The notes beneath the pieces were generated by a model, which was not told where the DNA came from, made no database searches, and was given only the letters and a program-made list of their open reading frames with translations. 64,000 bases of DNA from ENR-C587 sp942493235 (GTDB lineage Bacteria; Bacteroidota; Ignavibacteria; Kapaibacteriales; UBA2268): assembly GCA_942493235.1 (NCBI GenBank), contig OW818676.1, positions 744,001 to 808,000 of the forward strand, in the 5' to 3' direction. This document shows, piece by piece, positions 54,411-62,497 of the stretch. Each line of letters starts with the position of its first letter. Positions within the stretch are counted from its first letter, which is position 1. The translations under genes were made by a program, and so were the position numbers.

Positions 54411-55328
54411 CTATTTCTTCTTCTTATTATGCTTCTCTATTGCAAGCTTAACTGTTTCGCCGATTTTAGCAGGTGAATCGGCTACCATTATCCCAGCGGC
54501 TTTCAGGGCTTTGATTTTATCAACGGCAGTACCTTTGCCTCCACTAATAATCGCACCGGCGTGCCCCATTCTTCTGCCTTCGGGAGCAGTTTTACCGGCT
54601 ATAAATCCAATAACAGGTTTCTTTACATTGTTTTTAATATATTCGGCAGCAGTTTCTTCGGCATTACCTCCGATTTCGCCAATCATCAGAATCGCTTCGG
54701 TATCCTTATCATCATTAAATAATTTTATGGCATCAATAAATTGAGTCCCGATAATCGGGTCTCCGCCAATTCCTATACAAGTGCTCTGCCCGATATTTAA
54801 ATCGCTTAATTGCTTAACTGCTTCATAAGTCAGAGTGCCACTACGGGAGACTACTCCCACATTGCCTTTTAAGTGAATAAAGCCCGGCATAATTCCCAAT
54901 TTACATTCATCGGGAGTAATCACACCCGGACAGTTCGGACCGATTAATCGACTGCCCGAATTTTTCAAAGCAGCATTAACCTTTATCATATCATTGATCG
55001 GTACACCTTCGGTAATTGCTACTATCAGCTTAATACCTGCATCAATTGCTTCTAATATTGCATCTGCGGCGTAAGCCGGCGGTACAAAAATTATAGAAGT
55101 ATTTGCCTTAGTTGCCGTAACGGCTTCTTTAACGGAATTGAAGATTGGTACAGGCTTGATAAACTTAATATCGCCCTTGCCGCTAAAGTCTGTTCCGCCC
55201 TTGCCGGGAGTAACTCCGGCAACTACTTTAGTTCCGTATTCGAGCATTTGACTGCTGTGGAAACTGCCTTCGCTGCCTGTAATACCCTGTACTACGACTT
55301 TTGTTCTTTTATTTACAAGTATGCTCAT
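54411..55328 (-). CDS. sucD: Succinyl-CoA ligase, alpha subunit
   Basis: This 305-residue subunit carries the phosphohistidine of succinyl-CoA synthetase in the TCA cycle: RRMGHAGAIISGGKGTAVDK contains the catalytic His. The CoA-binding domain starts VVQGITGSEGSFHSSQML and has NCPGVITPDECKLGIMPG. The ligase domain follows with GVVSRSGTLTYEAVKQLSD and GIGGDPIIGTQFIDAI. The beta subunit gene sucC is not adjacent: the 420 bp upstream (55329-55750) is A/T-rich and non-coding. The C-terminus is a Lys-rich tail (AIEKHNKKKK). Confidence 0.97.
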   Translation of the reverse strand: MSILVNKRTKVVVQGITGSEGSFHSSQMLEYGTKVVAGVTPGKGGTDFSGKGDIKFIKPVPIFNSVKEAVTATKANTSIIFVPPAYAADAILEAIDAGIKLIVAITEGVPINDMIKVNAALKNSGSRLIGPNCPGVITPDECKLGIMPGFIHLKGNVGVVSRSGTLTYEAVKQLSDLNIGQSTCIGIGGDPIIGTQFIDAIKLFNDDKDTEAILMIGEIGGNAEETAAEYIKNNVKKPVIGFIAGKTAPEGRRMGHAGAIISGGKGTAVDKIKALKAAGIMVADSPAKIGETVKLAIEKHNKKKK

Positions 55329-55750
55329 AGAGATTTCCTTAATATATTAAAAGGTGATTTTCAAGTATTCGAGATAGAATATTATATATTTACATTTCAA
55401 ATTATTATAACGCAGTAGCATTTTTTTTATTGAGTATTCTTACAAATTCCATGGAACTAAAGATAAGTTTATAATAGAAAATTTTATTGATGGAAAATTT
55501 ATTCAATTTATGCGTAACCTTTTATCTGTTAGATGTGTCTATCATAAATATGAAAATGAAGAAAAATGACAAATAATGAAAATATATCTTGTTTATGAAT
55601 AAAGTATTTGGTAACTTGTATTTGTGGTGTCTAATATTTAATAATCATGTGTTGTTTAGTATAAAATAGAATAGAGAAAGTCTCGGATAAAAACGAGTAC
55701 AGATAAATGCAATTTTTAAAAATATCTGATAAATGATAATAGGAGAAAAT
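55329..55750. other. A/T-rich leader upstream of the ten-gene array
   Basis: A gene-free stretch between sucD (minus) and the array (plus), so it should hold promoters for both. I found no convincing -7/-33 pair. A short CTCG-n-CGAG inverted repeat lies at about 55682-55697. AGGAG precedes the first array ATG at 55751. Confidence 0.5.
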
Positions 55751-56488
55751 ATGAAAAGATTATGTATTTTCACGGCACTGCTTATAACTGTAGCATTCCT
55801 TAGCTTTGAAAAGATCTATTCTGTTGACCCAGACTGTATAGAGATGGTTATGTGTGATTGTGAGTATGGCTTAAATCCTGATTCAATTATGGTAGATACT
55901 TGCATTAATTCGCCAACTTATGGATTTTATTATTTAAAAAAGGGAATACAGATAAGATTCAATAATTATCCTTTTGTAGAAAGCCCTATTCCTTTAAATA
56001 TTAAAAAGTATTGGTATGATATAGATACTAATTTGGATATACTGAGAGAAAAACTCGAATATATTAGTAATAAATATGGCAATTTTTCAATTGTTAGAAA
56101 AATGACCAATGAACAAGCTCATTTAGAGCAAAAAGATTTTGTTTTAGAATTCGATAGTTATATCAGCTGGGCTAATTTATATATTGATGTGATTTATAGC
56201 TCTGCAAATTCAGTAAAAAGCCTATATTTCAATCCGCCTACAGAAATGGATGTCAAGGAAAAAGATAATTATACTCAAATAGTCAATCACGGGAATTCTC
56301 TTGAGTTCAATACTAATAATTGGATTATTCCGCATAATATAAAAATAGTAAGTGCTTACAGCAATTATTTTACTACTGAATATACTATAGCAAATGAAGT
56401 AATTGATATTCCTATTTCGTATTTATCAATCGGTGTATATTTCTTGCTTATAGATAATACCAAACCAATTAAATTTATAAAATATTAG
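55751..56488 (+). CDS. Array paralogue 1 of 10: secreted mosaic protein, body type A
   Basis: A 245-residue secreted protein; the ATG at 55751 follows AGGAG. It opens with signal peptide type 1 (MKRLCIFTALLITVAFLSF, ending KIYSV), then the DPDC motif and a second Cys in SIMVDTCINSPTYGF, plus an extra CDC pair. The body is type A (KYWYDIDTNLDILREKLEYI; KMTNEQAHLEQKDFVLEFDS). The end is the NHGN-type C-terminus (IVNHGNSLEFNTNN) with the T9SS-like tail SIGVYFLLIDNTKPIKFIKY. Its protein sequence is identical to paralogue 7. No known family is recognised. Confidence 0.85.
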   Translation: MKRLCIFTALLITVAFLSFEKIYSVDPDCIEMVMCDCEYGLNPDSIMVDTCINSPTYGFYYLKKGIQIRFNNYPFVESPIPLNIKKYWYDIDTNLDILREKLEYISNKYGNFSIVRKMTNEQAHLEQKDFVLEFDSYISWANLYIDVIYSSANSVKSLYFNPPTEMDVKEKDNYTQIVNHGNSLEFNTNNWIIPHNIKIVSAYSNYFTTEYTIANEVIDIPISYLSIGVYFLLIDNTKPIKFIKY

Positions 56489-56500
56489 GTGGAAAACCTT

Positions 56501-57238
56501 ATGAAAAGATTATGTATTTTCACTGCACTACTAATAGCAGTAGCATTTCTTAGCTTTGAAAAGAGCTATGCTATAGACCCCGATTGTCTGCAGATGCTTA
56601 TGGATAATGATGGTTATTCTTCTGAAAATATAGATTCAGTAATGGTAGATACCTGTAGCAATTCATCCAGTTTTGGACAATGGTATGTAAAAAAAGGAAT
56701 TAGTATTCAGTTTTTTGATTATCCATTTATTGAAGAACCGATTCCACTAAATATAACTAAATATTGGTATGATATTGATACAAGCCTTCCTTTATTGAGA
56801 AATAAACTTCAGTACATAAGCAATAAATACGGTACTTTTACTATTATCCGAGAGACTGAGTCAGTTTATGCTCATAATATAATGAAAGATTTTGTAATGG
56901 AGTTTGAAAATTATATTTCTTTAGATTCCTTAAGCTTAGATATTATAGATAGTTCAGCAAATGTAAGATCAATTGATTTAAGATATGAACCTCAGCAATT
57001 AGATGTTAGAGAAAAAAATTCAGATACGATTATATATAATGATGGCAATTTATTGAAAATGAATTACAGTCTAAATATAAATAGCAAAATCAGACTAATT
57101 GATATTTATGGTAATATTTACAATACTGAATATACTATAGCAAATGAAGGAATTGATATTGATATTTCGTATTTATCAACCGGAGTATATTTCTTGCTTA
57201 TAGATAATACCAAACCAATTAAATTTATAAAATATTAG
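56501..57238 (+). CDS. Array paralogue 2 of 10: secreted mosaic protein, body type B
   Basis: 245 residues, from ATG 12 nt after the previous stop. Signal peptide type 1 (MKRLCIFTALLIAVAFLSF), then IDPDCLQM and SVMVDTCSNSSSFGQWYV. Body type B: SIQFFDYPFIEEPIPLNI, ETESVYAHNIMKDFVMEFEN and SLDIIDSSANVRSIDLRYE. C-terminus of the YNDGN type (IIYNDGNLLKMNY) with the same T9SS-like tail as all copies. Two Cys (DPDC and VDTC) are conserved through the array and may form a disulfide. Function unknown. Confidence 0.85.
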   Translation: MKRLCIFTALLIAVAFLSFEKSYAIDPDCLQMLMDNDGYSSENIDSVMVDTCSNSSSFGQWYVKKGISIQFFDYPFIEEPIPLNITKYWYDIDTSLPLLRNKLQYISNKYGTFTIIRETESVYAHNIMKDFVMEFENYISLDSLSLDIIDSSANVRSIDLRYEPQQLDVREKNSDTIIYNDGNLLKMNYSLNINSKIRLIDIYGNIYNTEYTIANEGIDIDISYLSTGVYFLLIDNTKPIKFIKY

Positions 57239-57250
57239 GTGGAAAACCTT

Positions 57251-57982
57251 ATGAAAAGATTATGCTTTTTCACGACACTGCTTATAACTGTAGTATTCCT
57301 TAGCTTTGAAAAGAGCTATGCTATAGACCCCGATTGTCTGCAGATGGTTAAGTGTGATTGTGAGTATGCCTCAAACCCTGATTCAATTATGGTAGATACT
57401 TGTTTTAATTCGCCGACTTACGGACAATGGTATGTAAAGAAAGGGATTTTAATTTCATTTACTACATATCCTTTTGAAGAAGAACCAATTCAAGTTAATA
57501 TTAAAAAGTATTGGTATGATATTGATACAAATTTACCCTTACTAAGAAATAGATTATTAGGTATTTATAATAAATACGGAAGCTTCTCTATTACAAGACA
57601 AAACCCTTCAAATTCTCATTTAATTAGTTTAGATTTTATTCTCGAATTTGACAACTATGTTTGTTTGGATTCATTAGAAAAAAATGCTGATACAAATTTT
57701 CAAATTAGAGCAATCATTCCAGAAAGAGAACCATATGCTTTATATGTTAAAGAAAAAGATAATTATACTCAAATTGTCAATCACGGAAATTCTCTTGAGT
57801 TCAATACTAATAATTTGAATATTCCGCATAATATAAAAATAGTAAGTGCTTATGGTAATATTTACAATGCTGAATATACTATAGCAAATGAAGGAATTGA
57901 TATTGATATTTCGTATTTATCAACCGGTATATATTTCTTGCTTATAGACAATATCAAACCAATCAAATTTATAAAATATTAG
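57251..57982 (+). CDS. Array paralogue 3 of 10: secreted mosaic protein, body type C
   Basis: 243 residues with signal peptide type 1 (MKRLCFFTTLLITVVFLSF). Body type C: LISFTTYPFEEEPIQVNIKK, RNRLLGIYNKYGSFSITRQN and SLDFILEFDNYVCLDSL. Like paralogue 1 it has the extra CDC pair (KCDCEYASNPDS). It carries the NHGN-type C-terminus with NLNIPHNIKIVSAYGN. Body type C recurs only in paralogue 6, where it follows the other signal peptide type, so signal and body segregate independently. Confidence 0.85.
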   Translation: MKRLCFFTTLLITVVFLSFEKSYAIDPDCLQMVKCDCEYASNPDSIMVDTCFNSPTYGQWYVKKGILISFTTYPFEEEPIQVNIKKYWYDIDTNLPLLRNRLLGIYNKYGSFSITRQNPSNSHLISLDFILEFDNYVCLDSLEKNADTNFQIRAIIPEREPYALYVKEKDNYTQIVNHGNSLEFNTNNLNIPHNIKIVSAYGNIYNAEYTIANEGIDIDISYLSTGIYFLLIDNIKPIKFIKY

Positions 57983-57994
57983 GTGGAAAACCTT

Positions 57995-58732
57995 ATGAAA
58001 AGATTATGTTTTTTCACGGCACTGCTTATAACTGTAGCATTTCTTAGCTTTGAAAAGAGCTATGCTATAGACCCCGATTGTCTGCAGATGCTTATGGATA
58101 ATGATGGTTATTCTTCTGAAAATATAGATTCAGTAATGGTAGATACTTGTAGTAATTCGTCCAGTTTTGGTCAATGGTATGCTAAAAAAGGAATTAGAAT
58201 TAAATTTTATAATTATCCATTTATAGAAGAACCGATTCCACTAAATACAACCAAATATTGGTATGATATTGATACAAACCTTCCTTTATTGAGAGAAAAA
58301 CTTCAGTACATTAGCAATAAATACGGTGCTTTTACTATTATAAGGGAGAATGGCTCTGACTATTTTCATAAAATAATTAAAGATTTTATAATGGAGTTTG
58401 AAAATTATATTTCTTTAGATTCCTTAAGCTTAGATATTATAGACAGTTCAGCAAATGTAAGATCAATTGGTTTAAGATACGAACCACAGCAATTAGATGT
58501 AAGAGAAAAAAATTCAGATACAATTATTTATAATGATGGCAATTTGTTGAAAATGAATTACAGTCTTAATTTAAATAGCAAAATCAGACTAATTGATATT
58601 TATGGTAATATTTACAATACTGAATATACTATAGCAAATGAAGTAATTGATATTAATATTTCTTATTTATCAACAGGTGTATATTTCTTGCTAATAGATA
58701 ATACCAAACCAATTAAATTTATAAAATACTAA
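57995..58732 (+). CDS. Array paralogue 4 of 10: secreted mosaic protein, body type B
   Basis: 245 residues, signal peptide type 1 (MKRLCFFTALLITVAFLSF) and body type B, very similar to paralogue 2 from YSSENIDSVMVDTCSNSSSF onward. It differs in the middle (IRIKFYNYPFIEEP; ENGSDYFHKIIKDFIMEF). C-terminus of the YNDGN type. Its stop (TACTAA) and the following GGGAATATT linker belong to the set that precedes type 2 signal peptides, and paralogue 5 indeed starts with that type. Confidence 0.85.
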   Translation: MKRLCFFTALLITVAFLSFEKSYAIDPDCLQMLMDNDGYSSENIDSVMVDTCSNSSSFGQWYAKKGIRIKFYNYPFIEEPIPLNTTKYWYDIDTNLPLLREKLQYISNKYGAFTIIRENGSDYFHKIIKDFIMEFENYISLDSLSLDIIDSSANVRSIGLRYEPQQLDVREKNSDTIIYNDGNLLKMNYSLNLNSKIRLIDIYGNIYNTEYTIANEVIDINISYLSTGVYFLLIDNTKPIKFIKY

Positions 58733-58744
58733 GGGAATATTGGG

Positions 58745-59482
58745 ATGAAAAAATACATTATACTATCAATATTATTAATAATAGGAATAATATTTAATAT
58801 TAATAAGAGCTATGCTATAGACCCCGATTGTCTGCAGATGCTTATGGGTAATGATGGGGCAACTGTCTCAAACCCTGATTCAGTTATGGTAGATACTTGC
58901 ATAAATTCGCCGAGTTTTGGACAATGGTATGTAAAAAAAGGAATATATATAATGTTCAGCAATTATCCTTTTGCGGAAAGTCCAATTCAAGTTAATATTA
59001 AAAAGTACTGGTATAATATTGATACTAATTTACCTTTATTGAGAGAAAAAATGCAATATATAAATAATAAATATGGTGATTTTTCAATAGTAAGAAAAAT
59101 GAGTAACGAACAAGTTCATATAGAACAAAAAGATTTTGTTATAGAATTTGAGAATTATACTAATTGGGCTAATATTTATCCTGATTTGATTGATAGTACA
59201 ACAAATCTTATAAAGGACTTATGGTTTGATCCTCCAATAAATCTTGACGTTAAAGAAGATGTTGAATACAAAATAATTAGTTATGATTTAAATCATATTA
59301 AAATCAGCTGCAATGGTTTAAATATAAATAATATTAAAATATCAAATATATTTGGCGATATTATAGATTCGGAATATCTATTATCCGGTAATTTTATTGA
59401 TATTCCTATTTCGTATTTATCAACCGGTGTATATTTCTTGCTTATAGATAATATCAAACCAATCAAATTTATAAAATACTAA
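58745..59482 (+). CDS. Array paralogue 5 of 10: secreted mosaic protein, body type A with unique C-terminus
   Basis: 245 residues with signal peptide type 2 (MKKYIILSILLIIGIIFNIN) joined at the KSYAIDPDCLQM box. The body is type A-like (RKMSNEQVHIEQKDFVIEFE; NWANIYPDLID) but with the ATVSNPDS entry segment. Its C-terminal domain (EYKIISYDLNHIKISCNGLN) matches no other copy, apart from the shared ISYLSTGVYFLLID tail. It also gains an extra Cys (ISCNG). Confidence 0.85.
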   Translation: MKKYIILSILLIIGIIFNINKSYAIDPDCLQMLMGNDGATVSNPDSVMVDTCINSPSFGQWYVKKGIYIMFSNYPFAESPIQVNIKKYWYNIDTNLPLLREKMQYINNKYGDFSIVRKMSNEQVHIEQKDFVIEFENYTNWANIYPDLIDSTTNLIKDLWFDPPINLDVKEDVEYKIISYDLNHIKISCNGLNINNIKISNIFGDIIDSEYLLSGNFIDIPISYLSTGVYFLLIDNIKPIKFIKY

Positions 59483-59494
59483 GGGAATATTGGA

Positions 59495-60226
59495 ATGAAA
59501 AAATACATTATACTTTCAATATTATTAATAATAGGAATAACATTTAGCATACATAAGAGCTATGCTATAGACCCCGATTGTCTGCAGATGGTTATGTGTG
59601 ATTGTGAGTATGCCTCAAATCCAGATTCAATAATGGTTGATATATGTACAGATTCGCCAACTTATGGACAATGGTATGTAAAGAAAGGGATTTTAATTTT
59701 ATTTACTACATATCCTTTTGAAGAAGAACCGATTCAAGTAAATATTAAAAAGTTTTGGTATGATATTGATACAAATTTACCTTTACTTAGAAATAGATTA
59801 TTAGGTATATTTAATAAATATGGAAGTTTCTCTATTACAAGACAAAACGCTTCAAATTATCATTTAATTAGTTTAGATTTTTATCTCGAATTTGATAACT
59901 ATGTTTGTTTGGATTCTTTAGTTGAAAATGCTGATACAAGTTTTCAAATTAGAGAAATCGTTCCAGAAAGAGAACCATATGGTTTATATGTAAACGAAGC
60001 TGATAATTTTACTCAGTTAGTCAATCACGGAAATTTTCTTGAGTTCAATACTAATAATTTGAATATTCCGCATAATATAAAAATAGTAAGTGCTTATGGT
60101 AATATTTACAATACTGAATATACTATAGCAAATGAAGTAATTGATATTGATATTTCGTATTTATCAACCGGTGTATATTTCTTGCTTATAGATAATACCA
60201 AACCAATTAAATTTATAAAATATTAG
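59495..60226 (+). CDS. Array paralogue 6 of 10: secreted mosaic protein, body type C with type 2 signal
   Basis: 243 residues: signal peptide type 2 (MKKYIILSILLIIGITFSIH) on body type C (LILFTTYPFEEEPIQVNIKK; RNRLLGIFNKYGSFSITRQN) and NHGN-type C-terminus (LVNHGNFLEFNTNN). Compared with paralogue 3 the body is nearly the same while the signal peptide is of the other type, a clear mosaic. The second Cys is in VDICTDSPTYG rather than VDTC. Confidence 0.85.
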   Translation: MKKYIILSILLIIGITFSIHKSYAIDPDCLQMVMCDCEYASNPDSIMVDICTDSPTYGQWYVKKGILILFTTYPFEEEPIQVNIKKFWYDIDTNLPLLRNRLLGIFNKYGSFSITRQNASNYHLISLDFYLEFDNYVCLDSLVENADTSFQIREIVPEREPYGLYVNEADNFTQLVNHGNFLEFNTNNLNIPHNIKIVSAYGNIYNTEYTIANEVIDIDISYLSTGVYFLLIDNTKPIKFIKY

Positions 60227-60238
60227 GTGGAAAACCTT

Positions 60239-60976
60239 ATGAAAAGATTATGTATTTTCACGGCACTGCTTATAACTGTAGCATTCCTTAGCTTTGAAAA
60301 GATCTATTCTGTTGACCCAGACTGTATAGAGATGGTTATGTGTGATTGTGAGTATGGCTTAAATCCTGATTCAATTATGGTAGATACTTGCATTAATTCG
60401 CCAACTTATGGATTTTATTATTTAAAAAAGGGAATACAGATAAGATTCAATAATTATCCTTTTGTAGAAAGTCCTATTCCTTTAAATATTAAAAAGTATT
60501 GGTATGATATAGATACTAATTTGGATATACTGAGAGAAAAACTCGAATATATTAGTAATAAATATGGCAATTTTTCAATTGTTAGAAAAATGACCAATGA
60601 ACAAGCTCATTTAGAGCAAAAAGATTTTGTTTTAGAATTCGATAGTTATATCAGCTGGGCTAATTTATATATTGATGTGATTTATAGCTCTGCAAATTCA
60701 GTAAAAAGCCTATATTTCAATCCGCCTACAGAAATGGATGTCAAGGAAAAAGATAATTATACTCAAATAGTCAATCACGGGAATTCTCTTGAGTTCAATA
60801 CTAATAATTGGATTATTCCGCATAATATAAAAATAGTAAGTGCTTACAGCAATTATTTTACTACTGAATATACTATAGCAAATGAAGTAATTGATATTCC
60901 TATTTCGTATTTATCAATCGGTGTATATTTCTTGCTTATAGATAATACCAAACCAATTAAATTTATAAAATACTAA
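60239..60976 (+). CDS. Array paralogue 7 of 10: duplicate of paralogue 1
   Basis: 245 residues with a protein sequence identical to paralogue 1, although five other genes lie between them. At the DNA level I noticed only a silent C/T change in the SPIPLN segment and a different last codon and stop (TACTAA instead of TATTAG). Signal type 1, body type A, NHGN-type C-terminus. The identity against divergent neighbours points to a very recent copying event. Confidence 0.87.
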   Translation: MKRLCIFTALLITVAFLSFEKIYSVDPDCIEMVMCDCEYGLNPDSIMVDTCINSPTYGFYYLKKGIQIRFNNYPFVESPIPLNIKKYWYDIDTNLDILREKLEYISNKYGNFSIVRKMTNEQAHLEQKDFVLEFDSYISWANLYIDVIYSSANSVKSLYFNPPTEMDVKEKDNYTQIVNHGNSLEFNTNNWIIPHNIKIVSAYSNYFTTEYTIANEVIDIPISYLSIGVYFLLIDNTKPIKFIKY

Positions 60977-60988
60977 GGGGATATTGGA

Positions 60989-61735
60989 ATGAAAAAATAC
61001 ATTATACTACCAATACTATTAATAATAGGAATAACATTTAATGCAAATATGAGCTATGCTATAGACCCCGATTGTCTGCAGATGGTTATGGATAATGATG
61101 GGGCAACTGTCTCAAACCCAGATTCGGTGATGGTAGATATATGTACAGATTCACCGTCTTATGGACAATGGTATGCAAAAAAGAAAATTAGTGTTAGTTT
61201 TAATGTGTATCCTTTTCAAGAAATTCCCATTTCAATTGGAGAATATAAAGCATGGCAAGATATTGATACAAATTATCCGGTATTAAGACAAATATTTCAA
61301 AATGTAGAATCTAAATACGGTAATTTTATTTTACTGAGAGAAGATAGTAATGAAGTTGAGCATTTAACATCTAAATCATTTTTAATTGAATTTGACAATT
61401 ATGTGTGCATAGATTCTTTGAGTCATGATGTAGATATCGACAATAGTTATATCCTTGCATTAGTGTTGGTTCATCCGCCTTATGTTATGGGTGTTAAGGA
61501 AGAAATAAATAGTAATGATATAATAATATCAACCAATGGAAATCAGTTAAAACTTGAATTCATTACAAATCATATAAATAATGATATCAAAATCGCTGAT
61601 ATAATAGGAACAATAATTAAGCCTGTATTTTCTATTAGCAATAATAATATGGTAATTGATATTTCACATTTATCAACCGGTGTATATTTCTTGCTTATAG
61701 ATAACATCAAACCAATTAAATTTATAAAATACTAA
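60989..61735 (+). CDS. Array paralogue 8 of 10: secreted mosaic protein, body type D with unique C-terminus
   Basis: 248 residues, signal peptide type 2 (MKKYIILPILLIIGITFNAN). Body type D is the most divergent: VSFNVYPFQEIPISIGEYKA, WQDIDTNYPVLRQIFQNVES and EDSNEVEHLTSKSFLIEFDN. Its C-terminal domain (NDIIISTNGNQLKLEFITNH) is unique, though the final ISHLSTGVYFLLIDNIKP is shared. Shares the ATVSNPDS entry with paralogue 5 and VDICTDSP with 6, 9 and 10. Confidence 0.85.
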   Translation: MKKYIILPILLIIGITFNANMSYAIDPDCLQMVMDNDGATVSNPDSVMVDICTDSPSYGQWYAKKKISVSFNVYPFQEIPISIGEYKAWQDIDTNYPVLRQIFQNVESKYGNFILLREDSNEVEHLTSKSFLIEFDNYVCIDSLSHDVDIDNSYILALVLVHPPYVMGVKEEINSNDIIISTNGNQLKLEFITNHINNDIKIADIIGTIIKPVFSISNNNMVIDISHLSTGVYFLLIDNIKPIKFIKY

Positions 61736-61747
61736 GGAAAAATTGGA

Positions 61748-62485
61748 ATGAAAAATTACATTATACTATCACTATTATTAATAATAGGAATAACATTTAA
61801 TATAAATAAGAGTTATGCTATAGACCCCGATTGTCTGCAGATAGTTTGGGGTAATGATGGGGAAACTGCCTCAAACCCAGATTCGGTGATGGTAGATATA
61901 TGTACAGATTCACCAACTTATGGACAATGGTATGTAAAAAAGAATATTAAAATTGGTTTCAAAATATATCCATTTAACGAAATTCCAATTCAAATAAACG
62001 AATTTAAAGGGTGGCAAGATATTGATACTAATTATCTTGCATTAAGAGAAATATTTCAAAATGTTGAATTAAAATATGGAGATTTTACATTTCATCGGGT
62101 TGAAAGTGATGAAGAAGAGCACTTGATTTCAAAAATAATTTTTATTGAATTTGATAATTATGTATGCTGGGATTCTTTGAAAAAAGATATAAAAACTAAT
62201 AATGACTATTTAAATGGCGTCGCGATAATCCCACCAATTGGTTTAGATGTTAAAGAAGCTGATAATTTCACTCAAATAGTCAATCACGGAAATTCTCTTG
62301 AGTTCAATACAAATAATTTGAATATTCCGCATAATATAAAAATAGTAAGTGCTTATGGTAATTATTTTAATACTGAATATACTATAGCAAATGAAGGAAT
62401 TGATATTGATATTTCGCATTTATCAACCGGTGTATATTTCTTGCTTATAGACAATATCAAACCAATTAAATTTATAAAATACTAA
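61748..62485 (+). CDS. Array paralogue 9 of 10: secreted mosaic protein, body type D with NHGN C-terminus
   Basis: 245 residues, signal peptide type 2 (MKNYIILSLLLIIGITFNIN) and body type D (KIYPFNEIPIQINEFKGWQD; REIFQNVELKYGDFTFHRVE), but the C-terminal domain is the common NHGN type (DNFTQIVNHGNSLEFNTNNL). Compared with paralogue 8 this is a clean domain swap between body and C-terminus. The linker after its stop is hybrid: TACTAA followed by the AAAACCTT end that belongs to type 1 signal genes. Confidence 0.85.
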   Translation: MKNYIILSLLLIIGITFNINKSYAIDPDCLQIVWGNDGETASNPDSVMVDICTDSPTYGQWYVKKNIKIGFKIYPFNEIPIQINEFKGWQDIDTNYLALREIFQNVELKYGDFTFHRVESDEEEHLISKIIFIEFDNYVCWDSLKKDIKTNNDYLNGVAIIPPIGLDVKEADNFTQIVNHGNSLEFNTNNLNIPHNIKIVSAYGNYFNTEYTIANEGIDIDISHLSTGVYFLLIDNIKPIKFIKY

Positions 62486-62497
62486 GGGGAAAACCTT

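Noticed and set aside
55661..55690. Possible sigma-28 promoter upstream of the ten-gene array
   Set aside because: TAAAATAG and TCGGATAA resemble the boxes, but the spacer is 13 nt rather than 11 and the -10 box has two mismatches.
56489..56500. GTG codons just before the ATG of several array genes (M-E-N-L) as starts
   Set aside because: They lie inside the 12-nt linker that also acts as the ribosome-binding region; the ATG start gives the same signal peptide in all copies.
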